A program made the position numbers and the translations under genes. DNA of 64,000 nt from Copromyces sp. CBS 386.78 (taxonomy: Eukaryota > Ascomycota > Sordariomycetes > Sordariales > Sordariaceae). Positions 48,241-61,559 of the stretch are shown here, piece after piece (position 1 is the first letter of the stretch; each line of letters starts with the position of its first letter). Location of the stretch: positions 121,825 to 185,824 of the forward strand of contig MU839168.1 of the NCBI GenBank assembly GCA_030685235.1, read 5' to 3'. The notes beneath the pieces are model-generated. The model did no database searches. It was not told where the DNA came from and was given only the letters and a program-made list of their open reading frames with translations.

Positions 48241-49190
48241 TAACCTCCGAAATAATTAAATAATAAAGTTCCAATTCCGAATCTAACTAAACCGATTAAC
48301 TAACCTCCGAAATAGCTAGACTAATAACTAATTAACCGCAACCAATTAATTAACTTCTGAAATAATTAGATAATAAAATTCTAATTCCAAATCCAATTAA
48401 GCCGATTAACTAACCTCCGAAATAGCTAGACTAATAGCCAATCAACCGTAGCCAATTAATTAACCTCCGAAATAATTGGACAATAAAATTCAAATTCCGA
48501 ATCCAACTAAACCAACTAGCTAACCTCCGAAATAGCTAGACTAGTAGCCAACTAACCACAGCCAACTAATTAACCTCCGAAATAATTAAATAATAAGGTT
48601 CAAATTCCGAATACCTAGTTAGGAAAAGCTAAACATCCGAAATAATTAGATAATAAGGTTCAAATTCCGAATGCCTAGCTAGGAAAAATTAGATATCCGA
48701 AATAATTAGATAAAGTTAGTTAGCCTCCGACTTCTATAGATAAATATAGAATTTTAAAGAATTAATCAATTAATTTCCGAATAAATCCGAAAATATTAGA
48801 TAAGTAAAAGAATTAGAGGAATAGATTAATTAACTTCCGAATAGAAGTAAAGGTATTAGATAATAGAGTAAATTGGAGGAATAGATTAATTAGCTTCCAA
48901 ATAGAAGTAAAAGTATTAAATAATAGAGTAAATTAGAAGAATAGATTGACTAACCTCTAAATAGAAATAAAAGTATTAAATAATGGAATGAATTAGAAGA
49001 ATAGATTAACTAACCTCCGAATAGAAGTAAAGGTATTAGATAATGGAATAAATTAGAAGAAGAAGGTTACTAAACCTCCGAATAAATTAAATAAATTATA
49101 AATAAGTAAAAGAATTGGGAGTAAAGTTAGTAAACCGCCGAATATATTGGACAAGTTATAGATAAGTAAATTGGGAATGAGATTGTTTAA
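48241..49190. repeat. Minisatellite array with alternating 60/50-bp, then 60-bp units
   Basis: The marker AACCTCCGA (or variants) starts at 48242, 48302, 48352, 48412, 48462, 48522 and 48572, giving alternating spacings of 60 and 50 (a 110-bp higher-order unit). Markers then follow at 48632, 48692, 48722, 48772, 48832, 48892, 48952 and 49012, mostly 60 apart. Unit lengths are conserved despite heavy point mutation. Confidence 0.9.
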
Positions 49191-49326
49191 AGATTAAAAA
49201 AAAGAAAAAAAAAAGAAAAAAATAAGAAAAACAGAAAAAAAGAAAAAAAAGAAAAAAGAAAAAAAAAGAAAAAGAAGAAAAAAAAAGAAAAAAGAAAAAA
49301 AAAAGAAAAAAAAAAAAAAAAAAAAA
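49191..49326 (+). repeat. Poly-purine (A/G) low-complexity tract
   Basis: About 135 bases almost entirely A and G (AAAAAAGAAAAAA), directly after the minisatellite. Confidence 0.95.
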
Positions 49327-52300
49327 GGAATTATACTTACTAGTGTTTACTTTCTCTAAATAATATAAATACGGATATTAAAGAATTATATTTAATTGCG
49401 ATATTATTATAGTAAAAACTTTAACAGATATTTAGAAATCCTTTTCGTATTTCCTATTTTTCTAATACTAACGCTTTTCTGACATTTCTTATATCTTCTA
49501 TTTCTATTACAATATCGGCCATCGTTATAATTATAATAATAAATATAATGGAAGGAATAATAGAAGGAATAATTAATAGAGTAATAGAGGGAGTAAAAGC
49601 AATTTTTCTTAGTAGGACCGGGAATTCAACTTATTGCGCTTAATGCGTTCAAAGGAGTAAGTTAGGTATATATAATAGGTACGGGACCGGAATTATAAAG
49701 ATTCGCCGGGGAGTATTACTAGTTTAGGAAGGACCGAGAAGTTTGGGAAGCGGAGGTTTAGGAGGCTTAAAAAATATAGGCAAATTTATAGGGGTATATA
49801 ACGGAAGTAGGACCGGGGTTATTAATTTCCCCTAATAACTAATACTAATAATACTACCGGTTTTAAATAATAGGCGGCCTAAGTTCGTAGAAGTATTTTA
49901 TACTACCGGAGCTACAAGTAGGTTAAAAATAACTAAAACTCCGGTTATTCTATTCTTAATAACCCTATTCCCGTTTATTATAATAAAAGCGAATATAATT
50001 TAGCAATTAATAGCGGTCGTCGAAGCCGAGGGACGCTAAATTTATAAATATTACCGAGCGGGAGCATTCGTATTAGCCGTACCTATTTACCCCTATATAC
50101 CTTTATCCACTACAGCTTTTTCTATTCGTTTTATATAAATAATACGAATATAAAATATAAATTAAATAACCTTTCTCCCGTCTATTATTCATTAATTAAA
50201 TAATTTAGGATCATTATATAAATTATTAAAATTATATAATATTATAATAAAAAGTACAAACGTCTAATATATATATATTAAAATTTATAATATAATTAAT
50301 AATTTTATTAAATTTTCAAATAAATTCTTTAAATTATTAATATTAAAATATTATACTATCGCGAATTTAATAATATAGGAGCGTAAACAATCTTTAATAT
50401 ATTTATTTTTTAACTACGTATATAAAAAAATAAGGGTAATAATAATAGTTCTCGCAATTTATTATATATTTATAGATTTAATATATTCACGTACTAATAA
50501 AATTTATAATTAACTAAAAGGAAATAAGAACTTTCAATATACTTTTATAACTTCAATTAATACTTTCGTAGAAAAAAAGCCTACATTTTTAACGTCGAAT
50601 ATAAATTATATAAAAATTTTCGAAAAACTTTAATATTCAACATAAATAGTATTAGCAAGTCAAGAATAAATAATATCTAAAATAGGGAATAAGGTTTATA
50701 AAGAATTAAATAAACGGAAATCTCCGTTAGGCGAGAGATTAAATTTTTATATTAAAATTTTTATAACCTTATTAAGGAGCTTATAAACTATTTCGATATT
50801 ACGAAAATATTAAAAATAGAATCGACTTATTTTTATAAAATCGAATTTTATGTTAGACCGTTCGTCCTTACTAATTAAATAATATTTATATAGTCTCTTT
50901 ACTATATAACCTACGTATTTTAATAGTTTTTATTATTATAATATATTACCGATTAAAATAATAACAAATAAATAAATTAAAAACTCTTTAATTATCCTAT
51001 TTATAAGGAATAAAAATCTATTATCTAATTTAATTATATAGTATAATAAATTAAAAAATTTAGTACGAAGTAGAACTATTAGAATAATTAGCCGAAATCG
51101 GGAATATTTAACGTTAAAGAAATATCTAACTATAAAAGGAACTATTAATTAGGACTATATATCGGAATCTATAATTAAGTCGAAATTATAATTAATTAAA
51201 ATATTACTAATATAACTTAATATTTAATTTAATTTAATCGTTATAATATTATCCTCTAGTACAAATAATTTTTAATATCCTACTTCGATTTAAGAAATAT
51301 AGATATTTAAAGTAATTCCTTATATATTTAATATAAATTGATCTCTCGTATATACTCTCTATATTTTTATAATCGGGCTGCCTATTCGGCCGTCTTACTC
51401 TATTATACTTATATAATCTAAACTATAATATATAACCCTTCTAATATATACCATTTCGCACTTTTAATTATTATATACGCAATTACTTATTTTATAGCCG
51501 TATTAATAAACAAAATCGGAAGGGAAGATTATATATCTATTCGAATACTTAAAAAACTTCCTTAACGTCATTTATAATAATTATCCTTATTATACCGCTT
51601 CCTATAACTCTCTAATAAATTTATCTATATATTTTACTATACTTCAATAAATTTTAAAACGTATAATATAAAAGCCGAATATAATAATAAATAAATACTT
51701 TAAATCGAATACGTAGAAATCTTCTTTATAATTTACCCTATTAAAGATAAAAGAAATATCGAATAATATTATACGTTTCCAAAATAGCCCGAAAAGTAAA
51801 TTTCTATTAAAGTTTTTAATTAACGTATTTTTAATAGCCGGAAGCTATTATAACTCTCCTATATTTATAATACCCTTTAAAATTTTATTTAATTATTCGT
51901 ACGCCGGTTAAGGTATATTATAATTTTATAACTATAATATTATTAAATTTTAGAAATTTATTATATAAGTTAGCTTTTATCTATATTCCACTTTTATTAT
52001 CGTATCGGCTAGCCTCGGTCGGTATAAATATTCTATTTAAAGGGGCTACAATCCTAGACTACTTCTATTATTAATATTTATATCTTCTATTAAAATTCTA
52101 GAACTATCTAATATAATAAAGTTACAATTATTTCCAATTTCGCCAAAACTATTATCGCTATTATTATTAATATCTTTATTAAAATTATCGTTATTACTAA
52201 TATTAGAAGCGCTACCCCCAATTTCATCTACTTTATCGAATTATTTAAATTCGTCTATACTATTTAATATATTAATTTCGTCGTATATTATAAATTTATT

Positions 52301-54708
52301 TAAATGTCTATCGCTTAATCCCCTATTATTATTTTGCCTTATTAATTCTTAAAATATTTAGTTCGTAAAATTTAATATATTTAATTCGAAGTTAGGTTCA
52401 ATAAGTTTAATATTAAAGGGTATATTTATTATATTTAGTATACTAATATTTTATACTTATAAATTAATACGTTCAAATATATTAGTAAATATTATTATTA
52501 ATAAGTTTCGTATTAGAATTAAATTTAGTAACGGTTTTAATATTATATTGTATAATTATCTAGGATTTTGCAATTATTTAAATCGTATTTATCGTTTTTC
52601 TGTAGCGGCGCGCAAATTCGACTAATCCGGGGCAATTAATTACGCCTAAAGCTAGAATTAAACTTTTTATTAACTATAATTAAGAATAAAAATTTATTTT
52701 CTATTATAACCCTTATATTTTATATATCGTTATAGTCTAATATAATGTATAATATAATAAGTATAATAGTAGTATAAATTATAGTACTTTATATTATAAT
52801 AATAACGACGCGATTTAATAAATTATAGTAAGGCTATAATTATATTACGTATTAAGGTCGGGTATTCGTATATATACGTAGTATATATCCTTATTAATTA
52901 GAGTTAATAGTTTATAAATATTAAGTATAGAGTAGCGGGGAGGGATTTAAAATTATTTATAGGTTAGGGTTATTAAATTATTTATATAAGCTAATATCGT
53001 TTAAATAGAAAGGTCGGGTCCGTATATAAAATTACGTTAATTAGTATTTAAAATCGAATTAATTACTTTTAAATTTCGTACTTCTTTATACTTTAAATTT
53101 CGTACTTTAGATTTCGCACTTTAAACTTCGCACTTCTATATAGTAATCTATTTAAATCCGATTTCGAAATTAAAATTCAAATCGGTTTTTTAAAATTAGT
53201 CGAATAAATCTTCTAATTATTTAGCCCGCATTAACGTAATATATTAAATAAGTATATTAGGTCTATTTATATTCCCGTTACTATTAATTATAGTACGTCT
53301 AATGGTAATTATACTTTTTACAATAAATATTAAATAATATAAATAAACTTTTTCCTTTCTTTATTATAAATTAAATCTTACTTTCCTATCTTAAGCGATT
53401 AATAAATTTACGATAATTTCTATTTTACCGTCGGAACGGCCAATAATAATTTAAATCCTTAGGATTTTCTTAATCGGTTCAAATTTATCTAGGGTAATTT
53501 ATAATTCCGCCTCTAAAATAGGGGCAATTTAACAATATTATACGCTCCTATTACCGTTCTTACTATATATTGCACTTCTCTCCTTCCTTTTATCGCTAAA
53601 TATTTCTATTTATTTTAGCTAATAATAAATCGAAAATAATTTACGCGCTAAATTCTTATATAATATTTTTATTATCTTTATTTCTATAAAAATAATTCTC
53701 AACCCGACGGGATTAAAATATATTAAATTTATAATCTTATATAAACTTCTTTCCTTTATTTCAACGGTAAATACTATTAATTTTAATTTACTTTTCTTTT
53801 TATAGTAATTAATTAAATTATTTTCCTCCCCGCCGGTATATATATAATAAATTATTATGTAGGCGAAATAGAAAGTATAAGTACTATAGGAAATATAATA
53901 AATTCGATTAAAAAAAAGTAGGGATAAATAGGTACCGCCCTAGCCTACGGATATAAAAATTATAAGAGAGGTAATATCTTTACTAATTTAATATTTTTAA
54001 ATTTTAGATTTTTTATTTAATTATATATTTACTTTTTAATTTATTTTATTTAAATATTTCCTCTATTTCTATTTCAATTATTTTAATAAATTTATATTTC
54101 GTTTATTAATATATTATACCTATATATATTATACCTCACGTTTAAATTTCAATCCTTATTTTCTGACCGTCTTTTAATAATTTCCCGTCTTATTAATTTT
54201 AATTCTCCAATTTCCCCGCTCCCGCCTACTTTAATTCCGTTATATCGTTTTAATATACCTAGGCCCAACGGATTTAAATTAATAATATACCTCCTAAGAA
54301 TAAAATTATAATAATTCCCCGCCTTATTTTATTGCGCAAATAGCTCCTCGCTCTACTGGTATTCCAATTTTAATTATTCTAGGCTAGTTTCTCGTTATTA
54401 TAATATTTATTTTAATTTAAATTCTAATTTTAATTTAAACTCCTTACCTTATTCTAGTTCTAATTACCCCGGGCTAATATAATATCGCCGCTACGTTTAT
54501 TCCGATTACTTTTTAAAAGATTATTTTATAAATATAAGAATAGCCCTCGATTAATATTCTTATTAACTTAGCCCTCTTCGCTTAATCTTATATATATTTC
54601 TACTTTATTTTTAATTTAATAGAATTTAATATATTTTATTAATTATTATATATTTATAAATATATACCCTTATAATAATTAGTTTTAAACGCCCCTATCC
54701 GGGTATAT
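49327..54708. repeat. RIP-degraded retroelement-like DNA, unidentified
   Basis: 5.4 kb of heavily mutated sequence. A minus-strand stretch around 51.3-51.4 kb loosely resembles the end of a Copia-type integrase, but too weakly to call. The plus strand at 52.1-52.6 kb has A/T-rich Asn/Leu-type low complexity. A less mutated patch lies at 49600-49760. Nothing else can be supported. Confidence 0.35.
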
Positions 54709-54716
54709 TTATAAAA
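54709..54716 (+). repeat. 8-bp target site duplication TTATAAAA (left)
   Basis: Repeated exactly at 55485-55492, abutting the inverted repeats. Confidence 0.85.
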
Positions 54717-55484
54717 GAGAAAGTCTATTCGCACGGTCACGAATATCTATTTGCACGGTCATCCACTTTTTCCCTCACACATATCCCTAACCCTCGCGCG
54801 GCCACAGATGTTATATGTATTCTTTCGAAAATTTCACCCAGAAATTTGAACAATACCATTCTTTCAAGCGTGACATCAGATTGTAGTACCAAGCCCAGAT
54901 GTGTACCCCTATATCGCACTTTATAAGGTATTTTATAGGGCACTTTATAGGGTATTTAGCGGCACGGTCGCATATCGTTCAATTGAGCGTACATTGCTCA
55001 ATTGAGTTTAATTGCTCTTAATTGCCAGCGATTGTCAACAACTGTCACGGCTGTCATGGCTGTTATGGCTGTTACGGCTGTTACGGCTGTTATAGCTATT
55101 ACGGCTATCACGGTTGTCACGGCTCTTACGGCTGTTACGGCTGTTAGCGACTGTTACAATTGTCAGCGACTATTATAGTTGTTACGGCTCTCACGGCTCT
55201 TACGGCTGTTATGACTGTTACGGCTGTCACGGCTGTTATAGCTGTTACGGCTGTTACGGCTATTATAGCTGTTACGGCTGTTAGCAATTGTTATAGTTGT
55301 TAGCGATATGTGTGTTGTGTAGGGGTTAGAATGTGTAATGGGTTGTAATTTGGGAGTTTGGCGGTCGCGGTACGAGGGAGATTGGTGTTGACGGGGACGG
55401 GACGGTAGGGTTAGGAATATGTGTGAGGGAAAAAGTGGATTACCGTTCAAATAGATATTCGTGACCGTGCGAATAGACTTTCTC
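54717..55484. mobile_element. Non-autonomous TIR transposon A (768 bp)
   Basis: Terminal inverted repeats of 78 bp (54717-54794 and 55407-55484) have only three mismatches. They begin GAGAAAGTCTATTCGCACGG and are flanked by TTATAAAA on both sides. The interior lacks a transposase. It has GCACTTTATA repeats, a TTCAATTGAGCG motif and a 9-bp minisatellite (CTGTTACGG variants, about 55030-55300). An 8-bp duplication is typical of hAT-type elements, though the termini are not the usual hAT sequence. The element is much less RIP-mutated than its surroundings, so it inserted late or escaped RIP by its size. Confidence 0.9.
55030..55300 (+). repeat. 9-bp minisatellite (CTGTTACGG)n
   Basis: About 25-30 tandem units of CTGTTACGG and CTGTCACGG variants inside transposon A. 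The minus-strand short frame over it reads as repeats of NSRNSY-type tripeptides, a by-product of the period. Confidence 0.9.
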
Positions 55485-55492
55485 TTATAAAA
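55485..55492 (+). repeat. 8-bp target site duplication TTATAAAA (right)
   Basis: Exact copy of 54709-54716. Confidence 0.85.
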
Positions 55493-57768
55493 AGAGTTCC
55501 GGATTCTAATTTTAAAGCTATTTCGTCCTTATCTTTAAATAATAATACTTTAAACGCTAACTACCCTACGTCCACTCTTAAATCACCTAATACTATATTC
55601 TCCCTAACGCTAAATATAATATATATAACCCTAGTTTAAATAATAGATAATATTAAACTTCTTCGTTATAAATAGTGTATAGAAAAATAGAATTTACTAT
55701 AATAAAATTATTTAAAGATTATATTCAAAAATAATTATAAAATATAAAAAGTAATTATATTAATTACTATAAATTAATTATCTAAAGAGAATATTACCGA
55801 TAATATTATATTAACCTTCGAAGGGAATATTAAAATATTTATAAGAACGTAAAACTTTATTAAATATATATCCAATTTTAATTTATAGAAGAACGAAATA
55901 TTAAAAAAGGCAAAAGTATATTCTAATTTCTATATATAATTCGGAATATAATTAATTATATTATAATAATATACCGTAGCCTACCTCGATTAATAGGGTT
56001 AATTAGCCGGTTATATAGAATTATATTAAGTTTAGGATTTCTAGTAATAGAAATAAGTCGAAAGTAAATTTATTGAATTTTAAAATACTTTTAAATTTAT
56101 TAAGGGCTATATTAATATTATAGCGTTTAGGCCGAACGCTTAAAAATAGTACTGCTATAAATTATTTATATTTATTTTATTAAATAAATTTGGTTAATTA
56201 TTATATTAGTATTCTATATTTAAATTATAATTGCTGCGACGATAAATATTAAATTACGTTATTACAATAGTAATTATATATTATATAATCCGATTCTATT
56301 CGACGATATTTAATATTATAATAATTTTATCGAAATAATACGTAAGCCAGCGTAGGGAGATCCTCTAGATTATAAAGATTTCTACGTTATTATAAGTAGT
56401 AAAATTATACTTCTTTAAATTAATAAGGGAGAGGACGAGGCTACGAATATACAATATTCGACCTACGATAATTTCCTATTTATCCCCCCTAATAACGCCC
56501 CCGGGATTAATAGCTCCGGTAATACTATTAGGGATATTTGAAATAATTATATTCTAACCGATTCTAACCTATTTATATATATATACCGTAAATCTTTCTT
56601 ACTAATATTTTAATTAATAGTATATAGCTTCGGGTAATAGTACAATAGGAGATTTTTCTTTAGGAAGGGATATATATATAATATGTTTTTTTTATAGATA
56701 TTCTATTTAAATTTTTCTATATCTTATTATCTTAATTATATCCTATTATTTTAATTACTTTATTATAGTATTAATATTAATTTAGCAGAACTTTAATATA
56801 TAATGCTAAATTTGTTGCTCTTGTATTAATTATTTCGTATATTCCTATTATAATTTTATAGAATAATATATAATTTTAATTATATTATACTTTTTATCGT
56901 TAAAAAAATAACCTAATATTATAAAAAAAAATTTCTAATTACTAATCGATATTATATATAATTATAATTAAAAGTTGCGAAGGGATTCTAATTAGACCTA
57001 TAAAAAGTATAATTCCTTAACGTCTAATACCGGAAGTATTTCTAATCTATATTACCGCTTTAATTTCACTTACTAAAAAAAAGTATTAATAATGACCCTA
57101 ATAAATTCATTTAAATATTATATTTAATTATTTTATCCGTATAATAACCGAACTATTCTATTTTAAAACCTATTTATCGTCTGAATATATAAAACCGAAA
57201 GTTTATTTAATAAATAACGAATTTTATTCTTATAATATTATTGGGTGCCTTTCGTTATTATTATTACAATTTCCTAAATTCTCCCTAAAATATTTTCTCC
57301 CGCCGGTAGGGTTAATTATCGCTCCCTCACTTCAATAACCTCCTAAATTCTCGTATAAACAAATTTAACCTAATAAAATAAAAGTTTATTTTATTACCGC
57401 CACTCTAATTTTCTAAATTATTATCTCCTCAAAAATATTTTTTCCCACCGTTACTTCTACTTTATTTTTCCTAAATAGTTAGCGGGGTTAATTATTATTT
57501 TCTTATATTTATTTTAATAATTATCCCCGGGCTATTCCTATCTTCCTAATTATAACTATCTTCGCTATTACAATACTTATCGCTAATAATATTATAAATA
57601 TATTCCTCTCCGACTCGTATTCGTACTTTAATTTTTAAAATTTATAAAAAATTATTATTAAATTAAAATTAAAACTATTTAACTTATAAATAATAATAGT
57701 AATAAAATGGCGAAACTTAAGAAATTAAAACTCTCCGCTCTTCCTATTTAAGCGGTAGTAATTAATTA
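55493..57768. repeat. RIP-degraded DNA
   Basis: Continuation of the mutated sequence interrupted by transposon A. Coding-like texture is visible on plus at 55.8-56.6 kb without a recognised family. Confidence 0.35.
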
Positions 57769-58662
57769 GCTTCCGAATACCCCGGATAAATTCCCCGCTT
57801 AAGTGGTAATAATTAGCTAGCCTCCGAATACCCTAGACGAATTCCCCATTCAAGTAATAGTAATTAGCCAGCCTTCGAATGCCCCGAACGAATTCCCTAT
57901 TTAAGTAGCAATAATTAACCAGCCTCCGAATACCCCGGACGAACTCCCTACTTAAGTAGCAGTAATTAGCTAACCTCCGAATGCCCCGGATAAATCTATT
58001 CCCTTTCCGAATTTAATAACGGTAATTAATTAGCCTCCGAACGATATAGATAAGTCTATTCCCTTTCTAAACGATATAGATAAATCTATTCCCTTTCCGA
58101 ATAATATAAATAAATTCCGTTTATCTCCGAACGATATAAATAAGCCCCTTCTATATCCGAACGATATAAATAAGTCTATTCCTTTTCCGAATAATATAGA
58201 TAAGCCCCTTTTATCTTTGAATAATATAAATAAGTCTATTCCCTTTCCGAATAATATAAATAAGCCCCGTCTATTTCCGAATAATATAAATAAGCCTTCT
58301 ACCTTTGCGAATAATATAGACAAATTCCTTATTTCCCCGATAGGAAAGAAAAGGCCTAAATAGGGAAGGGAATTAAAAGACCAATTTACTATTACCCTAA
58401 CGGGAAAAAAAAGGCCTAAATAAGCAAGGGAATTGAAAGACCAATTTACTATTACCCCGACGGGAAAGGAAAGGCTTAAATAGGGAAGGGAATTAAAAGA
58501 CCAATTTACTATTACCCCGACGGAAAAAGAAAAACCTAAATAGGAAAAGGAATAGAAGAATTATTTTCCCTGTATTCCGAAAGCGAAAAATATGCTTAGA
58601 TAAAATAAAGAAATAAAGAACCGCCTTCCTTATATTCCGAAAGCGAAAGATATATTTAAATA
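57769..58662. repeat. Compound minisatellite: 51-bp, 30-bp and 60-bp units
   Basis: GCCTCCGA markers at 57769, 57820, 57871, 57922 and 57973 are exactly 51 apart; the next is at 58033. From 58041 to 58340 ten consecutive 30-bp units follow without an indel (A(C/T)(G/A)ATATARATAARYCYNTT...CCGA). From 58341 five 60-bp units follow (58341, 58401, 58461, 58521, 58581). On the minus strand the 30-bp section is open for 97 codons and reads as a 10-residue repeat of the form FILFGKGIDL. Nearly every unit ends in CCGA, as in the array at 48.2 kb. Confidence 0.92.
58655..58662 (+). repeat. 8-bp target site duplication TTTAAATA (left)
   Basis: Exact copy at 60029-60036. It lies in the last 60-bp unit of the minisatellite. 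Confidence 0.85.
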
Positions 58663-60028
58663 GAGAAAGTCTTTTCGGACAGTCGAAAATGTCTTCCCAC
58701 ACAGTCGCCTCACCCTTCCCGCGCGCTAAGGCACGCTAATATACCCTAAAATTTTTTGAACTAATTAGATCGCTCGCATCCATTGTGAGTCTCTACGCTC
58801 CTATTCTTAGCGTCAGCAAACTGTACCGCGCCCGCCAAGCCCCCAGATTATAGTCTATTATATATCCGTCACATCGTATCCTCTACTAAACCTTTTATAT
58901 TATTACCCCTATTTACGAAATTAATTTACTATATTGCGTATTATGAAATATTATTAAGTAAATAAAGCGTTGGTATTTGTTAATAGTAAGAAATGATCCG
59001 TTATTTTTTCTATATATTTCCTTAACTAATTGTGATGTAAATGGCCGATGTAGCGACTTAGCCGACGGGCGTACGCGATTGTAGTGTATACTTTGCTATA
59101 ATGTTTACTTTGCTCTAGAATTTCGTGCTCTCCGATTGATTGCGTTAGTTAATACTTAAGTTCTACTTCTTTCTATAGCGCTAGTTCAATTCTAAGCGGC
59201 GGTATTACGGTTTCGAGGAAGGCTTCGTTTTTAGCTTACTTGCGGCCGATAGCTTAGGGTAGGCCGAAACCTTATTGCTTCGATACGAATAGCGTTATTT
59301 ATTTAGCGAAATGTATTTGTATAGGAGGGTGTAGATTTTGAGTAAGCTAATGAGGTTAATTGTTGTAGTCTAGTTAGTATATAGACGAGGGGACGAAGCT
59401 GCCTTCGTAGTAGTATAAGAGGAGGAGATATAGAGAGAGGTAGCAGATTTATATGGGGACGAGGAGGTTATACTTTATTATTAGTACTACGAGAGGAGGA
59501 GGTATTCTTACTAGTATTGCTCTTGCTGGTACGTAGGGTATACGGCGTAGTGTATATATAGTTGGTATATAAGGCTAGTAAGGGAGATTCTGGTACTTTG
59601 GAACATTCGCTAGTAGTTAGAGTGTTCGATTATACGATAAATATTAGATAGATTATTATTATATAAATTAATGTAGATTGAATGCGATTGATTGATTGTT
59701 CAATTGAGCGATGTGCGACCGTGTGATGTGCGACCGTACTGCTAAGTGCGTTGTAAAGTGCGTTGTAAAGTGCGCTGTAAAGGAGCTAATCTGGGTATAT
59801 ATTTGGGTGGGCTGGGTACGTGATATTCTATAAAAGAATGTAATGCCTAGATTTCTGGTGTGAAATCTATAAAAGAATACCGCTGCCAAGTTGAGTGTAG
59901 AGACTCAAATGGATGCGAGCGATCTAATTAGCTCAAAAATTTTGGGGTGCATTAGCGTGCGGGAAGGGTGTAAGTGGGTGGGGCAATTGTGTGGGAAGAC
60001 ATTTTCGACTGTCCGAAAAGACTTTCTC
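58663..60028. mobile_element. Non-autonomous TIR transposon B (1,366 bp)
   Basis: Inverted repeats of about 135 bp (58663-58800 and 59894-60028) begin GAGAAAGTCTTTTCGGACAG, with a small indel and a few transitions, and are flanked by TTTAAATA. The first ten bases are identical to those of transposon A, and both carry sub-terminal GTGCGACCGT, CAATTGAGCG and GCACTTTA-like repeats, so they are one family. No transposase frame: the plus and minus frames are short and without recognised domains. Composition is balanced, hence little RIP. Confidence 0.9.
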
Positions 60029-61303
60029 TTTAAATAAGATAGGTTAGTAGCGGGAAAAATCCTTATTATTAAAGGAGAAGAAAAGTATTTTTCCTAATAT
60101 AACGGTTTCTATTATAAATTGGCTAAGTTACTATTAAAGAGTATAAAAGATATTAGAAAGGGGCTAACAGTAACCTTTTTCGTAGGAGCTTTAGCGAGTA
60201 TTAAAAATTAAAACAAGAATAATTTTAATCTAAAATTGAAAAAAGTATAAATAAATTATTATTTAAAGTATTTAGAAGTCGCCTATTTACTACGGCGGTT
60301 AATAATAGAAATCCGATTGATTAACCGAGAGCCTAGTAAATTGACGTTAAAAATAAATTTATTTTCTTATAATAAAATTTTAATATAATTACTATTATTT
60401 GGAAAAGCTTTTTCAATTACTAAAAAGAATTTAGTAAAAGAGAAGTTAAAGTTCCCAGCTATATATAAAAAAATTAAATTAATATTAAGTATTAAAGATT
60501 TAATAGTAGTAAAATAATTGATAATAGAAGAGTAATTAAACGGAATTTATATAGTATATAAAAGCGAGGTTAAAGTCCGGGAAGTCGAAGAAAATATTGA
60601 AATAGCTAATATCGGTATTATAAAGAAAGTTGTTAAAGAGGTAGAAGAGGGAGATTTCGGGGAAAGAAGAGAGATTTATTATAAGTTAAACCCGAGTAGA
60701 ATAGTAATAGGGGTAAATAAGCTCCAAATCCGCGAAGAATTATCGTTTATACTATATAAATCCGTACTAATAGAAGCCCGGGCGGGATATAGTAATACCG
60801 GACCTATAAGGAGAGGGAATTCCTCGACTATTAGAACTCCAATCCGGACTCCTATTAACCCCGCCAATTAGAAGGTTACTAAATTAATACTTACATTGCG
60901 AATTCTAATAAATAAATAAATTAAAATAGCCGGTAAATATTCTTCGCAAAGTGTTATTTAATAAAATAGAATCTTATATTATCTAAGATATAGAATTAAC
61001 TTAATATTCATAGATTTTGCAATTTCGAGGATAAATATATACAGAATACTATTAGAAGAAGATTTAAATTGTTCTAAAATAGATATAGAAGAACTTAAAC
61101 CCGAACCCTATTTAATAATAGATTTGCCCGATATTTATAATTAGGGGAATATAGGATTTATATAAATTGAACGAAAATAATCAGAAGATTAGAATAATAA
61201 TATAATACGTATAACGTCTACCTTAAGCAACAAATTTTATAAGGAATAGGTTAATATATTCTCCGAAAATATATTAAATATCATTAAGATAATTAAAAGT
61301 AAA
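60029..61303 (+). pseudogene. Degenerate coding block right of transposon B, unidentified
   Basis: The plus frame from about 60.5 to 61.2 kb reads with few stops (EVKVREVEENIEIANIG, LNPSRIVIGVNKLQ, EELKPEPYLIIDLPDIYN). It starts with the TTTAAATA duplication and ends at an LTR-like start. It may be the tail of the sequence interrupted by transposon B. No family was recognised. Confidence 0.35.
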
Positions 61304-61480
61304 TGTCACAGGCATTACCTGCTCCTTGTAGATAGATAGGGGTGCTGTGCTGCATTAGTGCAGCCAGCTGAGTGCAGTTGTCTGAGTGTAGCATAGCCAT
61401 AGTGCCGCCCTATGGATCTATGGCTACTTATAGTTATAGGGCTCCACACTATGCCCTATATAATTCTCGTATACGTATAG
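61304..61480 (+). repeat. LTR-like sequence starting TGTCACAGG (5' end of a second Gypsy-like element)
   Basis: Little-mutated sequence that begins TGTCACAGGCATTACCTGCT, the same first nine bases as the chromovirus LTR, and contains a TATATAA box (about 61460). It is followed by gag-like coding sequence. The 3' end and partner LTR are not in the window. Confidence 0.6.
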
Positions 61481-61559
61481 GTTCCTCTTCTAATTCTTCG
61501 TATAATAATTAATATCTTACTTTAGTACTTGCTCGCGCCCTATAATATTTTATTATACT

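Noticed and set aside
50400..52100. Copia-type integrase/reverse transcriptase on the minus strand
   Set aside because: Only a vague resemblance around 51.3-51.4 kb and no catalytic motif could be read, so no family call was made.
58041..58340. CRISPR-like regular 30-bp repeats
   Set aside because: Units are head-to-tail without spacers, and the organism is a fungus; it is a minisatellite.
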